Source: an uncultured Anaerolineae bacterium | GTDB lineage: Bacteria; Chloroflexota; Anaerolineae; Anaerolineales; Villigracilaceae | Direction of reading: 5' to 3' | Assembly: GCA_903875215.1 (NCBI GenBank) | Contig: CAIQVH010000032.1 | Span: forward strand, 25,491-89,490 | DNA: 64,000 nucleotides | Shown here: in pieces, positions 17,827-26,880 of the stretch | Layout of the letters: every line of letters begins with the position of its first letter | Position numbering within the stretch: position 1 is the first letter of the stretch | The notes under the pieces: model-generated | What the model was told of the DNA's origin: nothing | Databases searched by the model: none | Seen by the model: only the letters and a program-made list of their open reading frames with translations | Translations under genes and position numbers: made by a program

Positions 17827-18501
17827 TCATCCTACAAAACGCAGATATTTTTCCGTTGCGTTTTCCAGGTCAGCATATTCGCCGCGCAGGTCTTCCGGCA
17901 GCAGCTTTGACAGTTGGTACATCATCTCGTCGGCCATCTGCTGGCGGATTTCGCGGGTGATTTTTTCGCCGCGGGCATCCAGGCAGAAGGGCCGCCCGAC
18001 ATTGAGTTGGACGTGGGTGCGTTTTAGCTTTTTAATGTTGGAGCCGAAATCCTGGCAGCCGGTCTGGCCGATGGGCACCAGGGCTGCGCCGCTTTTTAAG
18101 GCCAGCAACGCCATGCCGCCGTGGGCGCGTAGCAGGGCGCCGCTTTTGCTGCGCGTGCCTTCGGGCGACATACCGAGGAAGTATCCTTTGTCGAGCATTT
18201 CCAGGCAGCGCCGCATGGCTTCCATATCGGCTTCGCCCCGGTGGATCGGGATGATTTCCCACAGGTTGAAGACCCAGCCCAAAAACCAGTTGTCCCAGGT
18301 TTCGATTTTTGCCAACCCGGTGGCTTTGCGCGGCATCATTTGGGTGAAGACCAGCGGCGCTTCGAGCGTGCCGGTGTGGTTGACGTAGGTGATGAGCGGC
18401 CCGATTTGCGGCAGCGCGCTCCAGTTTTGTTTTTCGATTCGGCACAGGATTTCCAGACCGAGTTTGCAGCCGTAGGTGACGATCCAGCGGGTGAGATTCA
18501 T
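17827..18501 (-). CDS. PlsC-like 1-acyl-sn-glycerol-3-phosphate acyltransferase
   Basis: 224 residues from the ATG at 18501; longer in-frame starts run into the lipid kinase gene. Lysophospholipid acyltransferase motifs: block I reads NHTGTLEAP, so the usual HX4D is HX4E; block III is SPEGTRSKSG; block IV VPIGQTG. The enzyme should acylate lysophosphatidic acid or a related acceptor at the inner membrane. The Asp-to-Glu change is unusual but conservative. Starts 17 bases after the kinase stop, same strand. Confidence 0.82.
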   Translation of the reverse strand: MNLTRWIVTYGCKLGLEILCRIEKQNWSALPQIGPLITYVNHTGTLEAPLVFTQMMPRKATGLAKIETWDNWFLGWVFNLWEIIPIHRGEADMEAMRRCLEMLDKGYFLGMSPEGTRSKSGALLRAHGGMALLALKSGAALVPIGQTGCQDFGSNIKKLKRTHVQLNVGRPFCLDARGEKITREIRQQMADEMMYQLSKLLPEDLRGEYADLENATEKYLRFVG

Positions 18502-18518
18502 GGTGGCTGGAGGCTGTT

Positions 18519-19442
18519 TCACTGGCTGATAATCTCGATGGCTTCTGGAAGCAGTTCCACGTTCAGCTCCGAACCCTGGACGCATAACATTTCCCCGTCG
18601 GCGTGTGCGGGCAGGGAGCCTTTTAGCGCGGTGATGGTCACCCGTTTGGCCTTCAACATTTTGATTTCGGGTTGGCTGGCTTGCGTGCCTTTCAGGAAAT
18701 AGGGAATCAACTGGAAGAGGCGCATCCGGCTGGCTTCGCTGGCGATGCACAGGTTGAACCAGCCATCATCCATCACGCCCTCTGGCGCCATGATGAAGCC
18801 GCCGCCCATTCGGCGGCCGTTCATGATCGAAGTCATTAGGGCAGGCTGCTCAAACGTCTGGTCATCCAGCGTCAGGCGCACAAACGGCGAGGTGAAATAG
18901 AGCGAAATCGTCTTGACGACGCCGATCAGATAAGGAACCAGTCCGACCGCCCAGCGCACCTTGACCGCCTCGAAGCCGACCATGGCGTCAAAACCGATCC
19001 CGATCCCGTTGCCGAAATAGCGCTCGGTCAGATTCTCGCCCTCGCGCACCGTCACGCGTCCAATATCAATGCGGCGGCGCTTGTTCTCGTTCAGCACTTT
19101 GAGAGACTCTTCCAGCGTGCCGGGGATATTGGCCCCTGCTGCGAAGTCATTTCCCGTGCCGAGCGTCAACACACCCAACGCGGTGCTGGTGTAGCCCTGT
19201 TGGCGCGCGCGCATCAGCCCGTTCAACGTCTCGTTGAACGTGCCATCGCCGCTGGCGGTCACAACAACGTTGTAGCCATCCACGGCGGCCTTCTGAGCCA
19301 GGTCGGCAGCCTGCCAGGGCCGTTCGGTGCGCGCCAGGGTGAAATCCATGTTACAGGCGTGCAACCATTTTTCGATGATGGGAATGGACTTCTCCCCCGT
19401 TCCGCGTCCTGAAAGCGGGTTAACAATGACAAAATAGCGCAT
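18519..19442 (-). CDS. Diacylglycerol/lipid kinase (DagK catalytic, YegS/BmrU type)
   Basis: 307 residues from the ATG at 19442, which has an AGGAG site; the frame extends upstream without support. DAGK catalytic features: VIVNPLSGRG at the N-terminus, VVTASGDGTFNETLNGL (the GDGT nucleotide motif), LGTGNDFA, and C-terminal ADGE. Phosphorylates diacylglycerol or a similar lipid with ATP. Forms a lipid pair with the PlsC-like gene. Confidence 0.93.
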   Translation of the reverse strand: MRYFVIVNPLSGRGTGEKSIPIIEKWLHACNMDFTLARTERPWQAADLAQKAAVDGYNVVVTASGDGTFNETLNGLMRARQQGYTSTALGVLTLGTGNDFAAGANIPGTLEESLKVLNENKRRRIDIGRVTVREGENLTERYFGNGIGIGFDAMVGFEAVKVRWAVGLVPYLIGVVKTISLYFTSPFVRLTLDDQTFEQPALMTSIMNGRRMGGGFIMAPEGVMDDGWFNLCIASEASRMRLFQLIPYFLKGTQASQPEIKMLKAKRVTITALKGSLPAHADGEMLCVQGSELNVELLPEAIEIISQ

Positions 19443-19590
19443 ATGGTCTCCTCCGGTGCGGCAAAGTGTAACACAAAAACAGCCCCATCCCGCAGCATGC
19501 CCGCGCCTCGCATTAACTGAAAAGGTTGCCTCGGAACTTCTCCGCCATCCCCCGGCAGGCGATTGGACTCTGAAACTCGTCAAACGAAAA

Positions 19591-19613
19591 CCCTTCTCCC
19601 GCGGGGAGAAGGG
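19591..19613. repeat. REP-like palindrome
   Basis: A 10-bp perfect stem with a GCG loop (CCCTTCTCCC / GGGAGAAGGG), followed by GCAGGGTGGAGGC. This sequence style matches dispersed intergenic palindromes seen in many bacteria. It lies in a 204-base gap between two minus-strand genes and could act as an RNA stabiliser. Confidence 0.55.
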
Positions 19614-19646
19614 CAGGGTGGAGGCAAAAAGCGCCGGCCTGAGCCG

Positions 19647-19940
19647 TTATCTTTCATCTTCTTTCAACGGATAATGTGGAATGCGATGATAACTCTGCGT
19701 ACCGGTATTCAGCGTACGGTTCAGTGCGTCAGCGATCTCATCCATCGTGTACGTGTTTTCATGCTCCAAAATCTGCTTCATCAACCGCAGATGTTCTTCC
19801 AGCTCCTTCATCCGCGCCTGAAAATGAGCCAGCGTCTCCCCGTTGATCTTCACCTGGAGCGTCTCTTTGGCTTCGTGAGCCTTGTCCACGGCCTGCATGG
19901 CATTCTGAATGCGTTCGACCATCAAATCCCAGTCCGTCAT
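19647..19940 (-). CDS. Small helical protein of unknown function
   Basis: 97 residues from the ATG at 19940, which has GGGAGGT five bases upstream; an in-frame start 13 codons earlier lacks one. Mostly helical and charged (WDLMVERIQNAMQAVDKAHEA; FQARMKELEEHLRLMKQIL) and probably coiled-coil; no membrane segment. No family recognised. It sits 48 bases downstream of the mocA gene. Confidence 0.7.
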   Translation of the reverse strand: MTDWDLMVERIQNAMQAVDKAHEAKETLQVKINGETLAHFQARMKELEEHLRLMKQILEHENTYTMDEIADALNRTLNTGTQSYHRIPHYPLKEDER

Positions 19941-19988
19941 CTCGACCTCCCGGAAGTGAGAACGCGCTTCCACACTCACAATAGCACG

Positions 19989-20582
19989 CTAACAGCGGTT
20001 TTTCAAGGCCTTTGCATAATCGTCAGGGGTATCCAGGTCTTTCAACACACTCTCATCACAATCCACATACATGATCTCGGCGGGCCGGGCCTGTAAAAAA
20101 TCTCGGGCAGTATGGGCCGCGCCCAGCTCTATCCACAACTCGCGCGCCACCAGCCAGGGATGACCGCGCCGGAACTGAAAACTTGGCAGGATTAAGCGCG
20201 CCCGCGAGGTTTCCCACGCTGAAACAACTCTCCGCGCCGAATCCAGACTCAGCTGGGGCTGATCTCCCAGGCCAATCAGCGCCGCCTCGCTCTGCGAGCT
20301 GAGTGCCGCCAGCCCGGTTTTCAGGCTGCTGATCATTTCTCCTGCTTCGAACTGCGCATTAAAAACCGCCCGCACCGGAAAATCCCCCGCCAACCGGGCC
20401 ACTTCGGCTTCCACAGCCCTCCGCGCGCCCCCGCTGACCACCACCAGCTCGGTTGCTCCGGCCTGCGCAAGGATCGTCACCACCTGTCCCAGCACACTCG
20501 TCGCGCCCCAGGGCAGCAGCATTTTAGGTTGTCCCATGCGCCGCGAAAGCCCCGCCGCCAGGATGACCGCTGCCAGGCTCAT
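19989..20582 (-). CDS. mocA: MocA-type molybdopterin nucleotidyltransferase
   Basis: 197 residues. MobA-like NTP transferase with LAAGLSRRMGQPKMLLPWG at the N-terminus, VVSGGARR, and GLGDQPQLS (metal-binding Asp). MocA adds CMP to molybdopterin to make the dinucleotide cofactor used by xanthine-dehydrogenase-family enzymes. It overlaps the upstream YqeC-MocA fusion by 4 bases. A second MocA-like domain next door implies either redundancy or a different nucleotide or target enzyme. Confidence 0.88.
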   Translation of the reverse strand: MSLAAVILAAGLSRRMGQPKMLLPWGATSVLGQVVTILAQAGATELVVVSGGARRAVEAEVARLAGDFPVRAVFNAQFEAGEMISSLKTGLAALSSQSEAALIGLGDQPQLSLDSARRVVSAWETSRARLILPSFQFRRGHPWLVARELWIELGAAHTARDFLQARPAEIMYVDCDESVLKDLDTPDDYAKALKNRC

Positions 20583-21919
20583 GGTTCCACGCCCCAGGCC
20601 AACAATTTGCGGTAATCAGATTCATTATCCACATCGAATAACAGGCTTTCATCATGCCAGGGCAAATACTCCAGCGGATGATTGCGCATCACCGCCCGCC
20701 CGCCCACATCGCCGCTCAAGCCCTGCAATTCCGAAAAAACCTCCCGGTCGAATAACACCGGGTTGCCACGCCGGTCGGCTACCAGCGGCAGCACCACCGG
20801 GAACAAGCCCTGCGCATGGCGGCTGACCAGAGCTTCCAGCACATGCACCGTCACCTGCGGCTGATCCACCAGCAGGAAAATTGCCCCGCCCACAGCGGGA
20901 ACATCCGCACTCGTGAGCGTAGTCAGCCCCGCTCGCACCGAAGAACTCTGGCCTTCTGCCCAGTCGGCATTGCGCGCTAGCAGCACGGGCAGATCGCGCA
21001 CGGCCGCTTCGACCGCTTCTGCCTGTGCTCCGGTCACCACCACCACCGGTGAAAGGCCCGCCGCCAGGGCGGTTTTGGCCACCCTCCGCACGAAGGGCTC
21101 GCCACGATAGTCCAGCAGCTGCTTTGGTTGCCCGTAACGGGATGAACTTCCAGCGGCCAGGACGATGCCCGCAATCCTCTCGTGCGCCGCATGAATTTCA
21201 TCGTGCGCCAGGCTGGAGATTACCACCGCGGAGAAACAGGATAACAATTTTTCAGCCAGGCGGCTGGCGCGAGCTTGCAGCTCGGGAGTATCGGCCTGGT
21301 TGAGCAGGGCGATACGGCGCGCCTGGGCCGGGATATTTTTCAGCCCACCCTGTGGGTGAGTCAGAACCCGCGCCAGGGCGTCTGCGCTGACGGCTTCTCC
21401 CAGGGGCAGGCCGCTCAGTGCGCTGAATATTTCTGGCCGGTGGATGAATTGCTCCTCCAGTGGACGATCTAGCCCGCGCATTCCGGCTGTGACGATGACT
21501 GTATCGGCGAAAGACGGGATGGCTGGTTCGTGTTTTGCCGGAGCTTTGAGCGGTTTTTGGCGCGAGCCATCCGCTTCGATCAGCAGCGGCAGGTGGTGTT
21601 CGGCGGCAAACTGATGAAGGGTGTGCAGTTGCGCTTCCGTCAGCGCCGTGACGCGGGCAATGTCCTCGCGCAGAGGGCCGGTGAGTAGAGTCACACCGTT
21701 TTGCCGGGCGGAATCAAGATCGGGTAGAGGGGTATCCGGCATCCAGAGCAGGTGGCGGTCTGCCAGCGTTACCTGGCGCGCTGCCAGATGCGTGGAAGTG
21801 GTCACCAGTGCGGGGGCGAGTTCCCGGGCGGCCATGAAAACTGCCGCCGTTTTGCCGCCCCCGCCTGTAAAAGCAGTTACCCCGGAAGGAACCAGGCGTA
21901 GCGCTTGCGAAATGTTCAT
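20579..21919 (-). CDS. YqeC-MocA fusion protein (molybdenum hydroxylase maturation)
   Basis: 446 residues. N-terminal part (1-245) matches YqeC, the putative selenium-dependent hydroxylase accessory protein: a P-loop-like FTGGGGKTAAVFMAA, STHLA, and IEADGSRQKPLKAP. C-terminal part (about 249-446) is a complete MobA-like NTP transferase: VLAAGSSSRYGQPKQLLDYRG, VVTGAQAEAVE, and LLVDQPQVT. The fusion joins two steps usually done by separate proteins. Overlaps both neighbours by 4 bases, so the trio is one operon serving a molybdenum hydroxylase, plausibly the one at 33-37 kb. Confidence 0.88.
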   Translation of the reverse strand: MNISQALRLVPSGVTAFTGGGGKTAAVFMAARELAPALVTTSTHLAARQVTLADRHLLWMPDTPLPDLDSARQNGVTLLTGPLREDIARVTALTEAQLHTLHQFAAEHHLPLLIEADGSRQKPLKAPAKHEPAIPSFADTVIVTAGMRGLDRPLEEQFIHRPEIFSALSGLPLGEAVSADALARVLTHPQGGLKNIPAQARRIALLNQADTPELQARASRLAEKLLSCFSAVVISSLAHDEIHAAHERIAGIVLAAGSSSRYGQPKQLLDYRGEPFVRRVAKTALAAGLSPVVVVTGAQAEAVEAAVRDLPVLLARNADWAEGQSSSVRAGLTTLTSADVPAVGGAIFLLVDQPQVTVHVLEALVSRHAQGLFPVVLPLVADRRGNPVLFDREVFSELQGLSGDVGGRAVMRNHPLEYLPWHDESLLFDVDNESDYRKLLAWGVEP

Positions 21920-22740
21920 CTGGCTGGCTCGGCCTGATGCGCGGCGGTTTGCTGGGTCAGGAGGGCTTCCAACACGCCGCCGCCGATGGCCAGGGCTTTG
22001 TCAGAGGCCAGGAAGCAGTATTCGCGCTGGTTGCGCTCGTCAATATCGCCTATTTTTAGTCCTGCCGTAACCTGGATGCCAGGCCGGATCAACCCACGCA
22101 GCACACCGGGGAAGGGGGCTGGGATGTCATGCAGGCTGCCATCGGGTTCACTGATGGCGGCAACCAGTTGGCCAGCCGTGATGTGATCGCCAATATTCGC
22201 GTAACCGATTAGCGTGCCCCTGGATGGGGCGCGCAGTACGCGGCGCGAATCTCCATCGGGTTGGCCGGTGTCCTGGCTGGCGGTGCCGTTCCAGTAGACG
22301 CGTCCGAGGGTGTGTCCGCGCTGGGTTTCAACGAAGGCATGGCAGTTGTGGCCGGCGCTGAAGCCGGGGCCAAGGCCGATGGTGAAGGGGCAGGCGGGGG
22401 GGAGGTTGGGGGCGGGGGTTTTGATCAGGCGGGCGTCAATGATGGCGGCAGGCTGCCAGCCGAAGGTGGTGAATTGTTCCAGGCTGGGGTCGATCAGGAC
22501 GGCGATTTCGCGCTGGGCCAGCAGGGTTTCGATCTGCGCGCGGTTGGTTGTGAGGCGCGCGCGGATGTTTTCCACGGTCCATTCGTTCTCGTATACGGCT
22601 TCGCAGAAGGCGACTGCCCGGCGGACTGCCAGCGGTTGGGGGAGTTCGGTGATGAGGATGGGGTAGCCGGCGTGATGGAGGCGGAGGGCGATGCCGGAGG
22701 CCAGGTCGCCGCCGCCGCGCAGAAGGATGAGATTGTTCAT
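21916..22740 (-). CDS. yqeB: YqeB-type selenium-dependent molybdenum hydroxylase maturation protein
   Basis: 274 residues, EF2563/YqeB family. Opens with the Rossmann-like LILLRGGGDLASGIALRLHHAG, then PACPFTIGLGPGFSAGHNC and a biotinyl/lipoyl-like stretch GTLIGYANIGDHITAGQ. The exact biochemistry is not established; genes of this family co-occur with selenium-dependent molybdenum hydroxylases. First gene of the yqeB / yqeC-mocA / mocA operon. No selD or selenium-specific gene is visible in the window. Confidence 0.85.
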   Translation of the reverse strand: MNNLILLRGGGDLASGIALRLHHAGYPILITELPQPLAVRRAVAFCEAVYENEWTVENIRARLTTNRAQIETLLAQREIAVLIDPSLEQFTTFGWQPAAIIDARLIKTPAPNLPPACPFTIGLGPGFSAGHNCHAFVETQRGHTLGRVYWNGTASQDTGQPDGDSRRVLRAPSRGTLIGYANIGDHITAGQLVAAISEPDGSLHDIPAPFPGVLRGLIRPGIQVTAGLKIGDIDERNQREYCFLASDKALAIGGGVLEALLTQQTAAHQAEPAR

Positions 22741-22784
22741 GTCTCGATTAAACCACAGTTTGTTTTTGGTTGGTTGTTTTGGGT

Positions 22785-25487
22785 TTATCCGGTGTTTTTG
22801 AGGCCGGCGGCGATGCCGTTGATGGTCATAACGATGCCTTCGCGCAGGGCTTCGGCGGCGGGGCTGTTGGGGTCTGGCAGGGCGCGCAGGCGGCGCAGCA
22901 TTTCGACCTGGATGAAGTTGAGTGGGTCGATGTAGGGGTTGCGCAGGCGGACGGCGTTCTGGGTGTAGGGTTCGGCTTCAAGCAGGTCGCGGTGGCCGCT
23001 GATGGTGAGGATGTGTTGACGGGTCTGGTCGTATTCGAGGCGGATGGTGGCAAACAGTTGGGCCGAGAGGGTCTGGTTGGGGAGCAGGTCGGCATAGAGG
23101 GCGGCGATGTCCATATCGGCTTTGAGCAGGGAGATTTCGCTGTTGTTGAGCAGGGTTTGGAAGAAGGGCCAGCCGGTGTACATTTCGCGCAGCAGGCCGG
23201 TATCGGGGATGGAGGCCAGGCCGCTGCCGAGGCCGTACCAGCCGGGCAGATTAAAGCGGCTTTGCATCCAGGAAAAGACCCAGGGAATGGCGCGAATTTT
23301 GCTGACTTCGGCGGTGCTGGCGCGGGAGGCGGGGCGCGAGCCGATTTGGAGGCGTTTGATTTCGTCGATGGGTGTGGCGGCCTGCCAGAAATCGAGGAAG
23401 CCGGGGGTTTCGTAGACGAGTTCGCGGTAGGTGTGGTGCGCGGAGGCGGCCATGCGGTTCAGGGCGGTGCGCCATTCGGTGGGGATGGGGGCGCTGTTTT
23501 GTGGGGCGGAGGCCAGCAGGACGGCGTTGGCGATTTGTTCGAGGTGGCGGTGGGCCAGGGTGGGGTTGGCGTAGCGCGAGGCGATGACTTCGCCTTGCTC
23601 TGTGACGCGGAATCGGCCGTGGATGCTTCCGGCAGGTTGGGCGCGGATGGCGCGGTTGGCGGGGCCGCCGCCGCGGGCGACGGTTCCGCCGCGTCCGTGG
23701 AAGATGGTCAGCTTTAGTTGGTGGCGCTGGGCGGTCTGGGTGATGGCTTCCTGGCCCTGATACAGGCTCCAGTTGGCCATCAGGTAGCCGCCATCTTTGT
23801 TACTGTCGGAGTAGCCGATCATGATCATTTGTTCGGCGCGGCAGGTGAGCAGGTGTTGGCGGTAGACCGGGTTGGTGAACAGGGTTTCGAGGGTTTGGGC
23901 GGCGTCATGCAGGTCGTCTACGGATTCAAATAGCGGGCAGATGTGCAGGCTGTCTGAGTTGCCGGTCCAGCGGGCGAGCAGGAGGACGGTGAGAACGTCG
24001 GCGGCGGAGTGGGTCATGGAGATGATGACGGGGCCGAGTAGTTCGGGGCCGTAGACGGCGCGGACGTGGTGGATGAGTTGGAATACGGCCCAGGTTTCGG
24101 ATGTTTCTGTGGTGACGCCAGGGCGGGTGGCCAGCTCGGGTAATGGCGAGGTGAGCAGGCGCGTGAGCAGGTCGAGGCGTTCGGGGGCGGGGAGAGTTTC
24201 AAAGTGGGGGGCCAGGCCGAGGGCGCGCAGGATTTCTCCAAGGGCGGCGTTCAGACGCCCTGAATCTTCACGGATATCGAGGCGGGCGGCGTGCAAGCCG
24301 AAGATTTCGATCTGGTGGCGCAGGATTTGCAGCCGGTCTTGGGCGATGCGCGGCGGGATGGCGCCGGCGATGATCTGGAGCGGCTGTTTGAGGTGATCGA
24401 GAGTGATGCGCGCCGGGCGTGGGTGTTGGCGCAGCAGGTTGGATTTCATGTCTTCAGTGGAGGCTTCAGCCAGTTCGGTGGCGAGCAGAGACATGACCAG
24501 CCGGTAGGGTTCGGCGGCGTAGCGTTCTTCGATGTAGGCGACATGTTCGGGGAGCGGCCGGCGGCTTTCAATCCATTCTTTCAGCAAGTCGGGGGTGGGC
24601 AGACGACTGGAGCTGAGGCTGAGGCTGCGTCCAACTTCCTGGATGGCGCGCCGGTGGGTTTCGATGGCCAGGCCGCGATGCAGACGCAGGGTTTCGGCGG
24701 TGACTTCGCGCGTGACGTTGGGATTGCCGTCGCGGTCGCCACCCATCCACGAGCCGAGGCTGAACCAGGGGCGGTTTATGTTGAGGCCGGGGTAGTGCTG
24801 TGCCAGGGCGTGGTCGAGGTCGGTGTAGAGTTTGGGGATGGCGTTCCAAAAGACGGTTTCGACGAAGTACAGGCCGGTGCGAACCTCGTCGGTGACGGCC
24901 AGTTTTGCGGTGCGCGCCCGGTCGGTCAGCCAGAGGGCGCTGATTTCGGCGCGCAGCGAGGCGGTCAGTTCGGCCTGTTCGCGGGGCAGGCTGTTTTCTT
25001 GGGAGAGTTGGGAAAGCAGGGTGGAAATGCTTTGGATGCGGGTCAGGACCGTGCGGCGGCGGGCTTCGGTGGGGTGGGCGGTCAGCACCAGTTCGATGGA
25101 CAGGTTTTCCAGCAGATTGGACATCTGTTCGGGTGTGACGCCGCGTGTTTTGAGCGTGGCAATGGCTTCTGCAATCGAGTCTTGGACCGGGGCTGGGTCC
25201 AGCTCGGCTTCCTGCTGGCGCAGAATGTCCATGCGTTGATTTTCTTCCGCCAGGTTGACCAGGTCGAAGTAGGTGGCGAAGGCGGCGGCGATGCCCCGGG
25301 CCTGGTCGGCGTCGAACGCGGCGATGGCTTTTCTCAGACGGGCTTCTGCCCCGCTTTCGCCTGCTCGCCGGGCTTTGGCCTCGGCGCGAATTTTCTCCTC
25401 GATTTCGAAGAGTGCCGGGGATTCTAGTTCTGAGATCGTCTCGCCCAGCAGGTCGCCGAGCAGATGGATGGTTTCGGAAATGTCCAT
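22785..25487 (-). CDS. ppc: Phosphoenolpyruvate carboxylase
   Basis: 900 residues from the ATG at 25487, preceded by GGTGA; a TTG at 25520 that overlaps the upstream gene is the alternative. Makes oxaloacetate from PEP and bicarbonate. Catalytic motifs present: VLTAHPTEARRRTVL (His), SDSNKDGGYL (Lys), and FHGRGGTVARGGGPANRAI (Gly-rich loop with Arg). The C-terminus ends KNTG, close to the QNTG typical of the family. Anaplerotic enzyme; four to thirty bases separate it from the upstream methyltransferase gene. Confidence 0.97.
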   Translation of the reverse strand: MDISETIHLLGDLLGETISELESPALFEIEEKIRAEAKARRAGESGAEARLRKAIAAFDADQARGIAAAFATYFDLVNLAEENQRMDILRQQEAELDPAPVQDSIAEAIATLKTRGVTPEQMSNLLENLSIELVLTAHPTEARRRTVLTRIQSISTLLSQLSQENSLPREQAELTASLRAEISALWLTDRARTAKLAVTDEVRTGLYFVETVFWNAIPKLYTDLDHALAQHYPGLNINRPWFSLGSWMGGDRDGNPNVTREVTAETLRLHRGLAIETHRRAIQEVGRSLSLSSSRLPTPDLLKEWIESRRPLPEHVAYIEERYAAEPYRLVMSLLATELAEASTEDMKSNLLRQHPRPARITLDHLKQPLQIIAGAIPPRIAQDRLQILRHQIEIFGLHAARLDIREDSGRLNAALGEILRALGLAPHFETLPAPERLDLLTRLLTSPLPELATRPGVTTETSETWAVFQLIHHVRAVYGPELLGPVIISMTHSAADVLTVLLLARWTGNSDSLHICPLFESVDDLHDAAQTLETLFTNPVYRQHLLTCRAEQMIMIGYSDSNKDGGYLMANWSLYQGQEAITQTAQRHQLKLTIFHGRGGTVARGGGPANRAIRAQPAGSIHGRFRVTEQGEVIASRYANPTLAHRHLEQIANAVLLASAPQNSAPIPTEWRTALNRMAASAHHTYRELVYETPGFLDFWQAATPIDEIKRLQIGSRPASRASTAEVSKIRAIPWVFSWMQSRFNLPGWYGLGSGLASIPDTGLLREMYTGWPFFQTLLNNSEISLLKADMDIAALYADLLPNQTLSAQLFATIRLEYDQTRQHILTISGHRDLLEAEPYTQNAVRLRNPYIDPLNFIQVEMLRRLRALPDPNSPAAEALREGIVMTINGIAAGLKNTG

Positions 25488-25516
25488 GGGTTCACCGTGA
25501 TTGGGTCCCGCAACAG

Positions 25517-26530
25517 TCAACCGCGAGGGTGAGATGGGGCTGGTTTGGTTTTGTGCACACGCAACAAGGTGATCTTGGTGGGGTGGTTGTAGGGGGTTGG
25601 GTCAACTGGCGGGGTGCGGAGGCAGGTGGCAGGGTAGCCGGTGATGTCCTCCGGGACCGGGATCAGACTTTCTATGGACAGGTAGCCGCTGCCGCATAGT
25701 GACTCAAACATCCCCAGCAGGTCGCGCCCGCGGACGAACAGGGCATTGTTGATGACAACCAGCCAGCCGCCATTGCTGACCAGCGGGCGGACTTTGTTGA
25801 TCAGCCGCTCGCTCTCGCCTTCCAGGTCTACTTTGCCTTTGCCGGTTACCGAAAAAAAAGGCGGGTCGAGGAAGACGCAGTCGAAGGTCTGGCCTTCGCG
25901 CTTCAGACGGCTGATTGCCGGAAAAAAGTCTTCGGCCAGGAAATCGCGTTTGTCGATCGGGAAGCCGTTCAGGGTGTAGGAGGATTTCGCCAGGTTGAGA
26001 AATTCCCGGTTCCGATCGACGTGCAGCACCCGGGCCGCGCCGGCCCCTCGCGCGGCGATGCCCAGGCTGCCAGTGTAGGCAAACGTATTCAGGACGGTTT
26101 TCCCGGCGAGAGCATTTAGCGCCCACCCGCGCAGGGTGCGCGTATCGAGGTACAGGCTGGCATCCTGATTCATCGTCAGATCAACACTGTAGCGCAGACC
26201 GTGCTCCACAATTCGCGTATCGGCCTGCGTGCCGTACACCAGCCCGCCGCGTTTTTCTGCCGGGCTGCCGTGGCGCGTCTTGACGATGGCCGACGTCACC
26301 CAGGGCAGCTCCTGGCGCAGGGTTTCCAGCGCCGTGCGGACGGCGCCCACGCCGGCCAGGGGCGCCTCGGCGTAGTTGTAAATCAGCGCGGTGGTGGCGT
26401 AAACATCCACCACCAGGTCTGGTTCGCCTTCGTAAAAGCCGTTGAACAGCCGGCAGGCGGATTGGTGCCGCGCATCCAGGCAGGCGGCGCGTGCGGCGAA
26501 GGCATGCTGGAGCAGGGGTTTCAGGTTCAT
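25517..26530 (-). CDS. Class I SAM-dependent methyltransferase, RlmI/RlmK-like (23S rRNA m5C type)
   Basis: 337 residues from the ATG at 26530. N-terminal substrate domain with RLFNGFYEGEPDLVVDVY, then a Rossmann methyltransferase: VLNTFAYTGSLGIAA (SAM motif I), LHVDRN (motif II), and FDCVFLDPPFFS (motif IV, DPPF). These families methylate 23S rRNA cytosines. The N-terminal PUA domain of RlmI is missing or very short. Just upstream of ppc on the same strand. Confidence 0.85.
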   Translation of the reverse strand: MNLKPLLQHAFAARAACLDARHQSACRLFNGFYEGEPDLVVDVYATTALIYNYAEAPLAGVGAVRTALETLRQELPWVTSAIVKTRHGSPAEKRGGLVYGTQADTRIVEHGLRYSVDLTMNQDASLYLDTRTLRGWALNALAGKTVLNTFAYTGSLGIAARGAGAARVLHVDRNREFLNLAKSSYTLNGFPIDKRDFLAEDFFPAISRLKREGQTFDCVFLDPPFFSVTGKGKVDLEGESERLINKVRPLVSNGGWLVVINNALFVRGRDLLGMFESLCGSGYLSIESLIPVPEDITGYPATCLRTPPVDPTPYNHPTKITLLRVHKTKPAPSHPRG

Positions 26531-26598
26531 TGGAAGTGTTAACCATCTTGGGGCCAAAACGATGCGCACGCCGCCCATTTCGGAAAAGAAGCGCCTCT

Positions 26599-26880
26599 TC
26601 AGGCGGCGGAGTGGCTCGGTTTCAGCTTGTTGAAGAGCGTGGCATTGTCTGGTTCGGTCAGCGTGGAGCCATCCAGGAACACGATGGTGGGCACACTGCG
26701 GCTTCCGCGGTTGATCTTCCGGACAAATTGCTCGGCCTGTGAGTCGGCATCGATGTCAATATCGAGATATTGAACGCCCAATTCGGCAAAGACGCTCCGG
26801 GCGCGGCGGCAGTCACCGCACCAGCTGGTGCCGTAGAGCACGATCTGGCCGGGTTGAAGGGTATAAAGATCAGTCGTCAT
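26599..26880 (-). CDS. Glutaredoxin-like protein (mycoredoxin type)
   Basis: 93 residues from the ATG at 26880, whose ATGA overlaps the stop of the upstream gene. Active site WCGDC (Cys21, Cys24), then VQYLDIDIDAD and the cis-Pro segment SVPTIVFLDG. Resembles the Mrx1/NrdH-like glutaredoxins that reduce mixed disulfides with low-molecular-weight thiols. Longer starts upstream lie inside the neighbouring gene. Confidence 0.88.
   Translation of the reverse strand: MTTDLYTLQPGQIVLYGTSWCGDCRRARSVFAELGVQYLDIDIDADSQAEQFVRKINRGSRSVPTIVFLDGSTLTEPDNATLFNKLKPSHSAA

Noticed and set aside
22770..25427. Long plus-strand frames (315 and 378 codons)
   Set aside because: Shadows of PEP carboxylase; Gly/Val-rich composition and no family features.
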